Translations under genes and position numbers: made by a program | Source of the DNA: B69-G16 sp964501905 | Lineage (GTDB): Archaea > Thermoproteota > Thermoprotei > Thermofilales > B69-G16 | Assembly: GCA_964501905.1 (NCBI GenBank) | Contig: CAZCTW010000009.1 | Span: 21,594-85,593 of the forward strand | Length of the DNA: 64,000 nucleotides | Direction of reading: 5' to 3' | The notes under the pieces: model-generated | Seen by the model: the letters and a program-made list of their open reading frames with translations, nothing else | The model's database searches: none | What the model was told of the DNA's origin: nothing | In this document: positions 63,881 to 64,000 of the stretch, piece after piece | Numbering within the stretch: the first letter of the stretch is position 1 | Layout: each line of letters opens with the position of its first letter

Positions 63881-64000
63881 GCTCATCCCCAAAGGATGTC
63901 GGGGGAGCGTGAAGCACTGGAAGACGCTGAAAGCCTTAGATAAACCCCAGCCCCCTAGAGGATTCGGCAACGCCAAAAAAGAACCCTCTAGGGAAGCTGG
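63881..64000. other. GC-rich hairpin region at the window end
   Basis: GCTC-CCCC...GGGG-GAGC type stem at 63,881-63,908, then an inverted repeat at 63,947-64,000 (CCAGC..CCTAGAGG with CCTCTAGG..GCTGG) around a loop with GGCAACGCC. Reaches the end of the window. Composition and position before a LAGLIDADG gene resemble the region at 21.0-21.2 kb. Confidence 0.4.

Noticed and set aside
63838..64000. Part of an rRNA gene interrupted by the LAGLIDADG gene
   Set aside because: I could not match the flank to conserved 16S or 23S segments; too little sequence is present to decide.
1..64000. CRISPR arrays, rRNA operons or complete prophage
   Set aside because: No regular spaced repeats, rRNA core sequences or capsid/terminase-like genes were found.

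Overview
The window is chromosomal DNA of a hyperthermophilic archaeon of the Thermoproteota (crenarchaeal type). Direct support: a complete reverse gyrase; archaeal core genes (TFB, EF-1alpha followed by S10, S26e, S17e, L10e, L21e, RpoP, aIF1, SRP54, family-B DNA polymerase, Pus10, archease); C/D box sRNAs; and tRNA genes with small bulge-helix-bulge introns, several at non-canonical positions. No rRNA operon, CRISPR array or complete insertion sequence was seen. I cannot place the order or genus.

Layout. (1) 0-6.2 kb, minus strand: an archaeal type IV pilus operon starting with a TFB-family transcription factor, then the assembly ATPase, a TadC/GspF-like platform protein and four to five short membrane or pilin-like proteins (two of 46-47 aa), with the likely main prepilin last under its own TATA box. 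(2) 6.3-9.7 kb: tRNA-Val, a metallo-beta-lactamase-fold nuclease, MTA phosphorylase and S-adenosylhomocysteine hydrolase. (3) 9.7-15.1 kb: a decay zone with broken DUF72 genes and a fragmented secreted glycosidase-like protein. (4) 15.3-18.8 kb: a C/D sRNA, argS, a DUF429 gene and a Gfo/Idh/MocA dehydrogenase. (5) 18.8-19.7 kb: a sparse A+C-rich stretch ending at an intron-bearing initiator tRNA; base skew reverses here. (6) 19.8-29.7 kb: accessory DNA with a LAGLIDADG gene, a GC-rich multi-hairpin region, a HerA/TraG-like ATPase broken by one TGA, a wHTH gene, an unknown gene, a RadA paralogue, a decayed vapBC pair, a CPBP membrane protein and an MFS transporter. (7) 29.8-38.8 kb: tRNA-CAU, a decayed geranylgeranyl-reductase-like gene, then S26e, TrmY, an HTH protein with possible NrdD relationship, a TrmJ-like enzyme, L10e, archease, tRNA-Ser, S10, EF-1alpha and tRNA-Arg. 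(8) 38.9-42.1 kb: a restriction-modification island with an AbrB-type regulator and TAGGTAAA operator-like repeats. (9) 42.3-62.5 kb: dense housekeeping DNA: tRNA methylation (THUMP enzyme, TrmI, a SPOUT protein beside Pus10), S17e with a structured leader, a PIN-KH ATPase, a KaiC-like ATPase, SRP54, PolB, VIT/DUF211/agmatinase-type genes, reverse gyrase, NadM, aIF1 and a tRNA-Arg with two introns. (10) 62.6-64 kb: a second LAGLIDADG gene behind a GC-rich hairpin region cut by the window end.

How parts work together: MTA phosphorylase and SAH hydrolase recycle products of AdoMet use, which fits the many RNA methyltransferases here. Pus10 makes tRNA pseudouridine-54 and TrmY methylates it. The pilus genes form one transcription unit whose first product may control it. 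The accessory section looks like remains of an integrated element: translocation-type ATPase, recombinase paralogue, small regulator, homing endonuclease and broken toxin genes between two tRNAs.
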